DNA of 64,000 nt. It comes from an uncultured Clostridium sp. GTDB taxonomy: Bacteria > Bacillota > Clostridia > Lachnospirales > Lachnospiraceae. The position numbers were made by a program, and so were the translations under genes. Below are positions 50,945 through 59,326 of the stretch, in pieces (position 1 is the stretch's first letter; every line of letters starts with the position of its first letter). The stretch spans positions 62,001-126,000 of the forward strand of contig NZ_URHZ01000002.1 of assembly GCF_900547735.1 (NCBI RefSeq), in the 5' to 3' direction. Below the pieces are notes generated by a model, which saw only the letters and a program-made list of their open reading frames with translations, had not been told where the DNA came from and searched no databases.

Positions 50945-52399
50945 TCAGGCGGTCTCCGCCAGGCGGCCTGCCGCGTCTTTCTCTCCGGCCGTCTCCTCTT
51001 TTCCCCTGTACAGTATTTTTCCAATTCCGACAATCACATAGCAGATAATGACATAGATTACCCCGAACATCAACATTTGATAGGATGTACCTCTTGCAAG
51101 AATTGCATACATAATTGGTGTTGAAATCAGGTCAATCACCGTCCTGATGGCATAGGAGAAGGAATAATCTTCCAGAGCCGGGCTCTCAAAATCGGGGTCG
51201 CAGATTTTGAGCAGTGTAATGCCGGTCATCATGACTCCGGTGTTGATACCAAAGCTCAGGATACCGCGCTCAAACGGAAAGCTGTCCGGCATGAGAACCT
51301 GGAACATCTTAACGGTTGTATAATAAACCACTACAAAGGCTGCCGCGCTGATTACGGCGATTGGAAGCATGTATGCCATTACGGCTTTCACCGGCATGCT
51401 GGCAATGGCTGCGGTAATCGCGATATCCGACATCGCGCCGCTGATATGTGATTTCACCCTGGCATCGACAAGCCAATCCAGTTTAAATACATTTAAAAGG
51501 AAATTGACGCCGTACATGATAATCAGTGCATAAGGCCATACGGGAATATCTTCAAAACCGATCACCTCGTAGGTCACCGCAAGACCGCGCACCCAGTAAG
51601 CCATAGCGCAGACGATGAAAATAATTCCAACGTGGACGCTGAGTGTCTCGATGGCAGAGCTCACCGTCGTCTCACGTCCCAGCTCTCCCTGTTCCTCTTT
51701 CTTTTTGGTGTAGCCAAAGGATGTGGATGCCGGAAGCTGCGCCGATTTTTTAAGAAACGCCGTCTCCCCGTTTTTGGACGCCCTGTTGATGATGAAAACA
51801 CCCAGAATTAATCCGCCCAGCAGACCTACCGTTGCAAAGGTACTGGAAACGCCCTGGGCCAGTTCCCAGTGGGACGCTCCCGCCTCCATCAGTACATTGC
51901 CGACCGCGCCTGCGCTGCCGTGTCCTCCGTTGAAGCCCTGGGACATTTCAAAACCGAAGTTGTTGTAGAGATTCAGGTTCGGAAGAAGTTTTCCCATCAG
52001 AAGAGCCAGGCCCACACCCAGAATGACCTGAAATCCGAAAGCGCCGCTGGCGATTCCGCTGATCATGGTCACCTTCGCCACTTCACGGCGTCCGCCGCCC
52101 TTCTTCTCAGCCTTTTTGTTTTTAAATTTTCCCAGCGGAATTGCCGCAAACACCGGAACAATCAGGATACCCGGAAGCAGGGACCAGGTGGATACCCACT
52201 CCTCCTGGATTGGCACAAAAGAAGCCTGTCCCCAAACCTGCGGTCCCAGAAACAATCCCACAAAACCACCCAAAACCGATGCCGGCACCAAAAGTTTACG
52301 GAACAGCGGCACCCTGGCCCTGAGAAACATACCAATCAATAGCAGCGCACAAAGCACGCCTGTGCTCTGAATAAGAGACTGAAGTAAAGAACTTGTCAT
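50945..52399 (-). CDS. gltS: Sodium/glutamate symporter (GltS family)
   Basis: A 484-residue transporter with about 11 spans in two inverted repeats. GFNGGHGSAGAVG and, in the second half, FGINTGVMMTG are the reentrant-loop signatures of the ESS/GltS family. GGAGGG precedes MTSSLLQSL; an upstream in-frame ATG is not favoured. It probably imports glutamate with sodium. Its promoter is preceded by a palindrome shared with the LysR-linked region at 54736. It leads the unit gltS-pepT-apeB. Confidence 0.88.
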   Translation of the reverse strand: MTSSLLQSLIQSTGVLCALLLIGMFLRARVPLFRKLLVPASVLGGFVGLFLGPQVWGQASFVPIQEEWVSTWSLLPGILIVPVFAAIPLGKFKNKKAEKKGGGRREVAKVTMISGIASGAFGFQVILGVGLALLMGKLLPNLNLYNNFGFEMSQGFNGGHGSAGAVGNVLMEAGASHWELAQGVSSTFATVGLLGGLILGVFIINRASKNGETAFLKKSAQLPASTSFGYTKKKEEQGELGRETTVSSAIETLSVHVGIIFIVCAMAYWVRGLAVTYEVIGFEDIPVWPYALIIMYGVNFLLNVFKLDWLVDARVKSHISGAMSDIAITAAIASMPVKAVMAYMLPIAVISAAAFVVVYYTTVKMFQVLMPDSFPFERGILSFGINTGVMMTGITLLKICDPDFESPALEDYSFSYAIRTVIDLISTPIMYAILARGTSYQMLMFGVIYVIICYVIVGIGKILYRGKEETAGEKDAAGRLAETA

Positions 52400-52461
52400 G
52401 AGTAACCCTCCAATTTTAATTTGCATCACCGGATCCATGGCTGCACGTTTTTAATGATTCC

Positions 52462-52531
52462 ATTATACTATTCCGCTCTCATCATTGTCTAATTCTAATA
52501 GTATAATAGAACTTATCACATTTTTGTGATG
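52462..52531 (-). promoter_or_regulatory. gltS promoter with upstream LysR-type palindrome
   Basis: On the minus strand TAGACA (52486-52491) and TATAAT (52462-52467) are 18 bases apart. TATCAC-N6-GTGATG at 52514-52531 is centred about 67 bases before the expected start, the usual place for a LysR activator site. The same palindrome is at 54736-54753 beside the LysR gene. Confidence 0.65.
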
Positions 52532-52619
52532 ATATGGGAATTAAGGGATTATAAGAACTATCAGATGAATGGAATTAGATTTCAGAAATTGAACCCGATA
52601 TAATAAAGAGGTGTTATAC

Positions 52620-52759
52620 GTCACAGTTCAGCCATGATGTATTCCGCGAGGTGTTTTCGCTGTTTTTTGCGAAAATCCCGAGTTATGCGGCGCGAAACGG
52701 CGTTTTTTGCCGTTTCTGTGCATCATTTGTTGCAGTTTGGCCGAAGGCTGAACTGTAAC
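52620..52759. mobile_element. IS66-like MITE, copy B (140 bp)
   Basis: Ends GTCACAGTTCAGCC and, inverted, GTTACAGTTCAGCC match at 13 of 14 bases. Flanking octamers TGTTATAC (52612-52619) and TATTATAC (52760-52767) match at 7 of 8. The interior has hairpins TTTCGC/GCGAAA and AAACGGC/GCCGTTT and aligns with copy A. IS66-family elements begin with GTAA and duplicate 8 bp, so this family probably was moved by an IS66-type transposase. Confidence 0.82.
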
Positions 52760-52798
52760 TATTATACAGATTGATGTTATTGGAGGTAAAATTTAACC

Positions 52799-53656
52799 AT
52801 GAATAAGAATCAAATCGGCCGGCAGATCGGCGACTATGGGTACATCACAGTGATTGTGACCGTTATGACTTTCGTAATCTACTTTTTTCAGCTTCCCAAC
52901 CACTTTGTCTTCGGAGGCGTGACAGGACTCGCCGTGCTTCTCTCCTCCGTCACTCCGCTCAGTTTTTCCATCCTCAACCTGTCCATCAACCTGATACTGA
53001 TTCTGGCCGGTTTTCTCTGTATCGGCAGGAAGTTCGGTGTCCGGACCGTCTACGTGACCCTGCTGTCCTCTCTCCTGTTCCGTATTCTGGAAATCTGGAT
53101 TCCGGCCCCCGGACCGGTCACGGATCAACCCGTCCTGGAAATGATCGTCGTCATTTTTACCGTGGCTATAGTGGCCGCCTCACTGTTTCAGAGGGATGCC
53201 TGCAGCGGCGGCACGGATATCGCGGCCATGATTATTCAGAAATATGTAAAAATGGATATCGGCAAGGCCCTGTTCTGCGTGGATCTGGTGACGGTCCTCT
53301 TCTCCTTTGTCGTCTACAACGCATCCATCGGGCTGTTTTCCCTCCTGGGGCTTATGTGCAAGGCATTTGTCATAGACACCTGCATTGAGAGTCTGAATCT
53401 GAACAAATACTTTACCATCATCTGCCGTAATCCCGACGCCGTGTGCCGGTATATCCGTCAGGATTTGGGGCGCGGAGCCACCGTCTACCAGGCGGAGGGA
53501 AGCCATACCCGGGAGAAAAAATACGTCGTCATGACGGTGGTCAAACGCAGCCAGGCAATCCTGCTGCGCAGCTTTATCCGAAACAGTGAGCCGGATGCAT
53601 TCCTGGTGATTACCAACAGCAGCGAAGTGGTGGGAAAGGGATTTCTGCTGGAATAG
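52799..53656 (+). CDS. YitT-family membrane protein (DUF2179 C-terminus)
   Basis: A 285-residue protein. Residues 15-195 contain five or six spans with the YitT_membrane pattern FVFGGVTGLAVLLSS and SGGTDIAAMIIQKY, and a cytoplasmic DUF2179 domain follows (about 200-285, YFTIICRNPDAVCRYI to AFLVITNSSEVVGKGF). Function is unknown; the family occurs widely in Firmicutes. GGAGG lies 11 bases before the ATG, and MITE copy B sits in its leader. It converges with the LysR gene. Confidence 0.87.
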   Translation: MNKNQIGRQIGDYGYITVIVTVMTFVIYFFQLPNHFVFGGVTGLAVLLSSVTPLSFSILNLSINLILILAGFLCIGRKFGVRTVYVTLLSSLLFRILEIWIPAPGPVTDQPVLEMIVVIFTVAIVAASLFQRDACSGGTDIAAMIIQKYVKMDIGKALFCVDLVTVLFSFVVYNASIGLFSLLGLMCKAFVIDTCIESLNLNKYFTIICRNPDAVCRYIRQDLGRGATVYQAEGSHTREKKYVVMTVVKRSQAILLRSFIRNSEPDAFLVITNSSEVVGKGFLLE

Positions 53657-53676
53657 CGGCTGTGAATAGTAACGCT

Positions 53677-54672
53677 TCACACACTCTGCCTTTTACTCTG
53701 CTGTCCTTCCTGCTGTTCACTGGAACCTTCGATCTTTTTGAGAAATTCCGCCATACATCTCGGGACGTATCTTTTCTTCTTATAGTAGAAACTGATATCC
53801 CGCCGGGAAAATTCCAGATCCAGTTTGTAGTAGACCACATCCGGGTGGGGATTGGCGCTCTTAATCAGGGTATCGCTGATAAAGGAGGCTCCCACGCCCG
53901 CGCAGGTCATATTGTAGGCCGTGAGCTGCTGGTTCATTGTAAGGATTGCCTTCGGTGAAAAGCCATGGTGTTCGCAGACCTCCAATGCCTTCTGATAAGT
54001 CTTATTCTCCGGGGACAGGAGCACAAAGGGGGATTCTTTAAAAGTTTCCAGCGGAACGCCCGGATACTGAGGCCCGAGAAACCGTCCCGATATTATATTG
54101 TCGAAACTCTGCTGCCAGGCGAGAAGGGAGCGGTTAATCTCCCATTTCCGCGGAACAGCCAGGATCATATACTCGGTCCTGTAATGCTGCCTCTCAAACA
54201 GGGCGTCCGGCAGTTCCTCATTTTCAATCAGGAAATCCAGCACTCCGTCCGACAACTGTTTCTGAAGCGTAGTCACGCTCCCTTCCACAATACTGATCTC
54301 CACATAGGGAAATTCCGATTTATACTCCGCAATCAGGGACGGCAGCACATAGGAAGAAAACAGGGCGCCGCTTCCAATCAGCAGCTTTCCCGTCTTCAGG
54401 TTCTGGGAGTCCGCCAGGTAATTGGTAAAGTTCTCCTCCACCCTGATAAGCTGCTCCACCGAGTCAATATAGGCCTTCCCCACATCGGTCAACTGAACCG
54501 GGGACGTGCTCCGGTCAAAAATCGGGGAACCAATGCAGTCCTCAATTCTCTTAATCCGGTTACTCAGGGCCGGCTGCGTAATATACAGATTCTGGGCCGC
54601 TGCCGAAAAGCTCTTCTCCTTATAAATTTCATAGACATACTCTTTCCCAAGAAATAAATTTTCTCCCTGCAT
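53677..54672 (-). CDS. LysR-family transcriptional regulator
   Basis: A 331-residue regulator. The N-terminal winged helix reads KSFSAAAQNLYITQPALSNRIKRIED, and a substrate-binding domain follows with LLIGSGALFSSYVLPSLIAEY and DFLIENEELPD. It is divergent from the second pepT gene, with palindromes between, and the same palindrome precedes gltS. It probably activates peptide and glutamate genes in response to an unknown amino-acid-like ligand. The C-terminus is rich in Gln and Lys. Confidence 0.92.
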   Translation of the reverse strand: MQGENLFLGKEYVYEIYKEKSFSAAAQNLYITQPALSNRIKRIEDCIGSPIFDRSTSPVQLTDVGKAYIDSVEQLIRVEENFTNYLADSQNLKTGKLLIGSGALFSSYVLPSLIAEYKSEFPYVEISIVEGSVTTLQKQLSDGVLDFLIENEELPDALFERQHYRTEYMILAVPRKWEINRSLLAWQQSFDNIISGRFLGPQYPGVPLETFKESPFVLLSPENKTYQKALEVCEHHGFSPKAILTMNQQLTAYNMTCAGVGASFISDTLIKSANPHPDVVYYKLDLEFSRRDISFYYKKKRYVPRCMAEFLKKIEGSSEQQEGQQSKRQSV

Positions 54673-54735
54673 TATCTTCCCCCTCGGCTGGCGCCGTCGG
54701 ACAGAACCGGCGGCCGCCTCTCAACAAATTCACGG

Positions 54736-54769
54736 TATCACAAAAAAGTGATAACTTTTGAGGTTATCA
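54736..54769. promoter_or_regulatory. LysR operator region between lysR and pepT copy 2
   Basis: TATCAC-AAAAAA-GTGATA at 54736-54753 overlaps a second dyad TGATAAC-N7-GTTATCA. Both fit LysR binding sites, and the first matches the palindrome upstream of gltS at 52514-52531. Confidence 0.65.
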
Positions 54770-54957
54770 TAACAAAAAAGAGAGGGAACTGCAACAGGGA
54801 CTATTTAGTTGAAATGCGAGGACGCTTCTGTGGGATGGCAGCGTTCCCGTGGCTCAACTGATTGACTTTCAATACGCAATATGACAAAATAGAAAGGAGT
54901 ACGAAACGAACACGGCAGATTTCATTGTCAGAAGAAACTGTCAGAAAAGGAGCGGCT

Positions 54958-56184
54958 ATGTGGGCTTACAAACGATTTCTTAATTATGCGAAGATCTGGA
55001 CATCCAGTGAGAGGAACAGTACTTCCGTCCCCAGCAGTCTGCGCCAGTTTGATCTGGCACACCTTCTGGCCTTTGAGCTGAGGGAACTGGGGCTCTCCGA
55101 TGTGGAGGTCAATAATTTCGGCATCGTTTATGCCAGACTCCCCGCCACACCCGGTTACGAATCAAACCCCAGGCTGGGATTTATCGCCCATCTGGACACA
55201 CATCCCGATTTTAACGGTAAGGACGTAAATCCTCAGATTATAGAAAATTACGACGGCAGGGATGTTCCCCTCGGAACTTCCGGCCAGGTTCTGCGTGTCG
55301 CCTCCAATCCGCATCTGCCGCGTTTAAAGGGCGATACGCTGATTACCACCGACGGGATCTCGCTTCTCGGCGCGGACGACAAAGCGGGAATCGCCGAGAT
55401 CGTCACGGCGCTGGAACGCATTATCGCAAAGGATATCCCGCACGGGACCATCTGTGTTGCCTTTATGCCGGATGAAGAGATTGGGAACGGGACGGACAAT
55501 TTTGACATTGAACGCTTCGGAGCGCAGTATGCCTATACCGTAGACGGCTGGAACGCCGGTGAGATTGTCTATGAAAATTTTAATGCAGCCCAGGCTGCAA
55601 TCATGATACGCGGGCGGACCACCCATACCGGTCATGCAAAGGATAAAATGGTCAACGCCCAGTTGGTCGGCATGCAGATTAACGGGCTGCTGCCTCCACA
55701 TGAAATCCCGGCCGAGACAGAGGGCGCGCAGGGATTTTACCACCTCCTCTCCTCATCAGGGACTGTCGTGAGCGCCAATCTGGTCTACGCAGTCAGGGAC
55801 CATGACGAAGTCCTGTTTCAGAAACGGCTGGACACGCTCTCCTCTATCTGTGAAATGATGAATGAACAGTACGGCCCGGGAACCGTATCTATGACCGTCA
55901 AGCAGGAATACCGCAATATGCGGCCCGTGATAGAATCCTGTTTCCACCTGATCGAGCACGCAAAATCCGCGGTGAAAGCGGCCGGAATCGAGCCTCAGCT
56001 TAACCTGGCCCGCGGCGGCACCGACGGAGCCAGATTGAGCTACAAAGGCCTTCCCTGCCCGAACCTCGGAGTCGGAGGCTACGCCTACCACGGCCCCATG
56101 GAACACATCACGGCCGAGGCGCTGGAATCCGTTACACGGATTATTGTGGAACTGATACGCTCCTATGCGGAATACCGGCCATAA
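54958..56184 (+). CDS. pepT: Peptidase T-like tripeptidase, copy 2
   Basis: A 408-residue M20B peptidase with FIAHLDTHPDFNG (His, Asp), GISLLGADDKAGIAEIV, FMPDEEIGNGTDNFDI (Glu pair), HTGHAKDKMVNAQLVG and LARGGTDGARLSYKGLPCPNL. It is diverged from the pepT at 49669 (for instance AHLDTHPD instead of SHMDTSS). AAAGGAG precedes MWAYKRFL; the open frame extends 32 codons upstream without a signal. It is divergent from the LysR gene and is its most likely target. It may take different tripeptides. Confidence 0.92.
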   Translation: MWAYKRFLNYAKIWTSSERNSTSVPSSLRQFDLAHLLAFELRELGLSDVEVNNFGIVYARLPATPGYESNPRLGFIAHLDTHPDFNGKDVNPQIIENYDGRDVPLGTSGQVLRVASNPHLPRLKGDTLITTDGISLLGADDKAGIAEIVTALERIIAKDIPHGTICVAFMPDEEIGNGTDNFDIERFGAQYAYTVDGWNAGEIVYENFNAAQAAIMIRGRTTHTGHAKDKMVNAQLVGMQINGLLPPHEIPAETEGAQGFYHLLSSSGTVVSANLVYAVRDHDEVLFQKRLDTLSSICEMMNEQYGPGTVSMTVKQEYRNMRPVIESCFHLIEHAKSAVKAAGIEPQLNLARGGTDGARLSYKGLPCPNLGVGGYAYHGPMEHITAEALESVTRIIVELIRSYAEYRP

Positions 56185-56245
56185 TTAAAAAATAATTTTA
56201 ACGAGGCAATTTGTCGGATGCAGGAGATGTATGGGACAAATTGTC

Positions 56246-56290
56246 ATATGGGGAATCCGTCGGTTTTAGCCTCCGGATTCCCCATATTTG
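56246..56290 (+). terminator. Intrinsic terminator of pepT copy 2
   Basis: ATATGGGGAATCCG and CGGATTCCCCATAT are perfect 14-base arms with a 14-base loop, 60 bases after the stop codon. The following T-tract is short (TTTG). Confidence 0.75.
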
Positions 56291-56433
56291 CGTTCTTTCC
56301 CTCTTTCACGTTCATATTTCGTTCACGAATCATTAAAAAACCTTTTACATAATGAACATTATTTCTTCATCTTTCCCCCATATACTATAAACATAGCAAA
56401 CAAACAATGCTTACAAGATTTTTTTCATAATAT

Positions 56434-56468
56434 CGAGCTGATTTAAGTATCAGCTCTCCTCCCTTTTT
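56434..56468 (+). terminator. Hairpin followed by a pyrimidine run
   Basis: GAGCTGAT and ATCAGCTC form an eight-pair stem followed by TCCTCCCTTTTTC. It lies in a gene-free region after the pepT terminator, so a short unannotated transcript is conceivable. Confidence 0.45.
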
Positions 56469-56476
56469 CAAATATC

Positions 56477-56507
56477 AAAATGCCTCTCACTGCTGGAGAG
56501 GCATTTT
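56477..56507. terminator. Bidirectional terminator near the AGCS stop codon
   Basis: AAAATGCCTCTC and GAGAGGCATTTT are perfect 12-base arms with a seven-base loop and T-runs on both strands. It lies just after the alanine symporter stop at 56515. Confidence 0.8.
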
Positions 56508-56514
56508 GTTTTGT

Positions 56515-57879
56515 CTAAAAGTTGTTTTTCAGGCTATGTAACGGCGATTTTACTTCCTTTGACAGCAGCAGTATTCCGATTAGGTTCGGCACCGCCATCA
56601 GGCCGTTGAACACATCGGAGAGGCTCCATACCAGTTCCAGCTTTGCCACACATCCAAAAAATACCGCATTCAGGTATACAAACCCATAGAAAAATAAAAA
56701 TATCCTGCCCGCCCCGGAATGTTCCGTCAGATAGGCCACGGCCTGCCTGCCCAGATAAAACCAGGCGATAATTGTGGCAAAGGCGAAGAGAGCCATAGAC
56801 ACGGCGGTCAGATATCCTCCGGCCGCTCCGAAGCACTGCGAGAAGCAGGCCGCAATCATCGCGCTTCCGTCGGTCTGGCCGTCGGCATAAAACAGTGTAC
56901 CGGCCGCACCGCTCTTCCCTGCAATGCAGAGAATCACGAGGGCGGTCAGGGTGCAGCTGATGATCGTATCAAAAAACACCTCAAAAATCGCCCACATTCC
57001 CTGTTCCCCGGCCGTTGTCTTCCCGGCCGAGCCGTGGAGCACCGCCAGGCTTCCCAGCCCCGCCTCATTGGAAAAGACTCCTCTCGCCACTCCGTAGCTC
57101 AGCGCCTTTGTCATTCCGTAACCGGCGGCGCCTCCCGCGGCGCTTTTGACATTAAAGGCCTCTTTCACGATTTCGGCGAACACTCCGGGCACCCTGTCAT
57201 AACAGCTAAAAATAACAATTCCGCATAAAACCATATAAAGACAGGCGGAAAACGGCACCAGCCTGCTGGCCGCTTCGGATATTCTGCCGATTCCTCCAAA
57301 AATCACCGCCATCGTGAGCACGGTCACCGCAAGCCCGGTTATCAGCGGAGGAAGGGAAAAAGCATAGGTAAAGCTGTCGGAAATCGAGTTGGCCTGAACC
57401 ATGCTCCCCATCCCCAGCGATGCCAGGACGCAGAAAAAGGCATAGATAAGCCCCATCTTCCGGCTCTTCAGTCCCCGTTCCAGATAGACGAACGGTCCGC
57501 AGATATACTGGCCGTCCGGCCCTTTGTATCTGTATTTAATGCCCAGATACGTTTCCCCATATGCGGCCGCCATCCCGACAAAGGCCGACACCCACATCCA
57601 GAAGACGGCTCCCGGTCCCCCTGCGGCGATGGCCGTCGCCACTCCGGCGATATTTCCCGTCCCCACCGTGGCGGCCAGAGCCGTACAGGCCGTCGCCATC
57701 TGAGATTTCGATTCCTCCCCGCCGCCGCCCAGCGTTCCCACCGTGGCCTTCCACCAGTACCTGAGATGAAAAATCTGAAAGCCCCGCAATTTAAATGTGT
57801 AAAAAATTCCCGTTCCTAAAAATAACACTAAAAGCCATGGTCCCCAGACCAGATCATGGATTACTTTTACAATCTCCAT
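56515..57879 (-). CDS. Alanine/glycine:cation symporter (AGCS family)
   Basis: A 454-residue sodium-coupled transporter with about 11 spans. Family marks are WGPWLLVLFLGTGIFYTFKLRGFQ near the start, ALAATVGTGNIAGVATAI, GGPGAVFWMWVSAFVGMAAAYGE and GVARGVFSNEAGLGS. It imports small neutral amino acids. I start at MEIVKVIHDLVWG, where homologues begin, although its ribosome binding site (GGCGGG) is weak; a GTG 21 codons upstream is an alternative. It has its own terminator and stands alone. Confidence 0.9.
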   Translation of the reverse strand: MEIVKVIHDLVWGPWLLVLFLGTGIFYTFKLRGFQIFHLRYWWKATVGTLGGGGEESKSQMATACTALAATVGTGNIAGVATAIAAGGPGAVFWMWVSAFVGMAAAYGETYLGIKYRYKGPDGQYICGPFVYLERGLKSRKMGLIYAFFCVLASLGMGSMVQANSISDSFTYAFSLPPLITGLAVTVLTMAVIFGGIGRISEAASRLVPFSACLYMVLCGIVIFSCYDRVPGVFAEIVKEAFNVKSAAGGAAGYGMTKALSYGVARGVFSNEAGLGSLAVLHGSAGKTTAGEQGMWAIFEVFFDTIISCTLTALVILCIAGKSGAAGTLFYADGQTDGSAMIAACFSQCFGAAGGYLTAVSMALFAFATIIAWFYLGRQAVAYLTEHSGAGRIFLFFYGFVYLNAVFFGCVAKLELVWSLSDVFNGLMAVPNLIGILLLSKEVKSPLHSLKNNF

Positions 57880-58263
57880 TTTCCCGCCGCAAAATTTCCA
57901 GTCTCTGTATCTTTTTATTCTTGTTTCCAGCTCCTTATGCACAAACTCTATCGCAATCCCGGGAGGAATATGTTATAATGTCTGCAAGGCGGATATTATA
58001 TCATGCGCATGTAGATTTCTGCGCCTGCCGCAGAAAGTCTGGCGCTCACTTCCGCTAAAGACTTACATCAATTTCCGGCACCGGACTTTACCGGGAGTTT
58101 AAGTTCCCGGAATGGACATACTGTCATAGAGACGGCCATTCACAGGAAAAGCACGCTGCACGGACTTTTTATTGTATATCGGCGATCATCTGCATGCACG
58201 GCGCACAGGCCGCGCACAAGCCGCCGTCATTAACAAAAATAAAAATGGAAGAGGGTATTTTTC
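57880..58263. other. Divergent intergenic region with repeat copy
   Basis: Gene-free. It contains a copy of the dispersed hairpin repeat (58137-58184, AAAAGCACGCTGCACGGACTT) and a stem CCGGGA/TCCCGG near 58098-58118. TATAAT and TATAAC occur on the minus strand without a good -35 for the AGCS gene. Confidence 0.4.
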
Positions 58264-59241
58264 ATGCCAGGTTTTACTACCCACTATATATTCGGAATGA
58301 AGGCATACAACGACATGCCAAACTCTCAGTTAAAACACATTGTTGCTAAATACCGCTGGCTTTATCAGCTTGGCCTCCAGGGGCCGGATATGTTTTTTTA
58401 CAATATCCCCATTCTCCGTCATCAGGATTACAGGAATGTGGGCTCCTATATGCATGAACACCAGGTCAGCCAGTTTTTCGACTGCTGCCTGCGCCATATC
58501 GGCCTGATACAGTCGAGACAGCAGAAAGAGGAGGCGCTGGCCTATTTCGCCGGTTTTATTAACCATTATGTCGCCGATTCCATCTGTCATCCGTTTATCT
58601 ACGGCAGGATCGGCTATGATATCAATGAACCTTCCTCCAAGAACCACGGCCTCCACGCCGCCCTTGAGAACGAACTGGACGCCATTCTTCTGTGGAAATA
58701 CAAACAGAAAAAGCCGTCTGAATTCAACCAGACAGCCAGCATCTGTTTAAACGGCCAGGAGATACAGTTTATTTCCCATTTCCTGTCCTCCTGTATCAAC
58801 GAAACATATTATCCGGTCACTTACCGCAACAACTTCCAGGTCACTCCGGCTATGGTACACCGTTCGGTGTGGGCCATCCGGTTCGGCTGCCGCACCCTGG
58901 CCGATAAGTCCGGTTTTAAGAAGAACAGCATCGAATTCATCGAATCCCTGTTTTTAAAACAGCCTATTGCGTCCGCAAAGCTGGTGACCGACACCATATC
59001 CAATTACCGTAACAGCTGTAACCTGGATCATGAACCGTGGTGCAATCCGTGGAAGCGTTCCCTTGCCTCCACCGCGTCATTCGTGGATCTGTTCCACCAG
59101 TCGCTGGCAAAGTGCAGCAATGTTTATTATCTGCTCAATTCCTGCATCACCAGCCCCGTTCCTCTCGATAAACAGGATTTATCCATCCTTTTAAATGAGC
59201 TGGGCAATTATTCGTACCACAGCGGCCTGCCTGTTTCCTGA
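58264..59241 (+). CDS. Zinc-dependent phospholipase C-like protein
   Basis: A 325-residue protein of the zinc-dependent phospholipase C/S1-P1-like family. The N-terminal MPGFTTHYIFGMKAYNDMP, GLQGPDMFFYNIPIL, then YMHEHQVSQFFDCCL and FAGFINHYVADSICHPFIY provide the His and Asp zinc ligands in the typical order. There is no signal peptide, unlike secreted clostridial alpha-toxin, so it is probably cytoplasmic. Its substrate is unknown. It is followed by a membrane protein gene 85 bases downstream. Confidence 0.85.
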   Translation: MPGFTTHYIFGMKAYNDMPNSQLKHIVAKYRWLYQLGLQGPDMFFYNIPILRHQDYRNVGSYMHEHQVSQFFDCCLRHIGLIQSRQQKEEALAYFAGFINHYVADSICHPFIYGRIGYDINEPSSKNHGLHAALENELDAILLWKYKQKKPSEFNQTASICLNGQEIQFISHFLSSCINETYYPVTYRNNFQVTPAMVHRSVWAIRFGCRTLADKSGFKKNSIEFIESLFLKQPIASAKLVTDTISNYRNSCNLDHEPWCNPWKRSLASTASFVDLFHQSLAKCSNVYYLLNSCITSPVPLDKQDLSILLNELGNYSYHSGLPVS

Positions 59242-59326
59242 AACAGGCAGGGCTTTTTCTTTCCGGCATTAAAGAAATATACGATACATAAGCATCGGCT
59301 CGTTAAATACATCCAAGGAGAATGTC

